In this document: piece by piece, positions 5,433 through 5,463 of the stretch
Layout: every line of letters begins with the position of its first letter
Position numbering within the stretch: the stretch's first letter is position 1
Assembly: GCA_002291985.1 (NCBI GenBank)
Contig: DBBB01000170.1
Coordinates: forward strand, 1-5,463
DNA from: Firmicutes bacterium UBA995
GTDB lineage: Bacteria > Bacillota > Sulfobacillia > UBA995
DNA length: 5,463 nucleotides
Direction of reading: 5' to 3'
Made by a program: the position numbers and the translations under genes
Notes under the pieces: model-generated
Seen by the model: only the letters and a program-made list of their open reading frames with translations
Databases searched by the model: none
Told to the model about the DNA's origin: nothing

Positions 5433-5463
5433 ACTTTTTCTGTCAGGCAGGATAAACGCCCGC

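Noticed and set aside
1..5463. CRISPR array, tRNA, rRNA, insertion sequence or attachment site
   Set aside because: I saw no regularly spaced direct repeats, no tRNA cloverleaf or rRNA signature, no transposase motifs and no flanking target-site duplications in the window.

Overview
The window is GC-rich and every gene I can support lies on the minus strand. It reads as a cell-envelope locus of a high-GC Gram-positive bacterium, most likely a Bacillota (Clostridia-like, perhaps thermophilic) lineage. This placement is an inference from three things: an exported protein with three SLH domains, strong AGGAGG-type ribosome binding sites, and the gene families present. Nothing in the window fixes the genus.

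In order of transcription (right to left): positions 5108-5463 hold no convincing gene. They carry a good sigma70-type promoter (5343-5371), two small dyads upstream of it, and a leader of about 235 nt. The leader is rich in perfect inverted repeats, two of which compete for the same bases, and it holds an orphan, perfect Shine-Dalgarno sequence. The leader feeds an S-layer-type protein (2963-5101) with a signal peptide, three SLH domains and a long beta-rich Thr/Ser-containing C-terminal part. A GC-rich hairpin (2897-2922) with a poor U-tract follows, probably a weak or leaky terminator. After a 210-nt gap comes a polytopic O-antigen ligase/polymerase (Wzy_C) protein with a C-terminal TPR domain (374-2752). 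It overlaps by 4 nt (GTGA) the start of a FlaA1/CapD-type nucleotide-sugar epimerase/dehydratase membrane protein, which runs off the left edge (1-377).

How they could work together (inference): SLH domains in this class anchor proteins to secondary cell wall polymers. The FlaA1/CapD-like enzyme would modify a nucleotide- or lipid-linked sugar, and the Wzy_C-TPR protein would polymerise or transfer a glycan outside the membrane. The product could be the wall polymer that holds the S-layer, a capsule, or an O-glycan on the S-layer protein itself. The least explained part of the window is the structured leader of the SLH gene. I could not match it to a riboswitch class I know.
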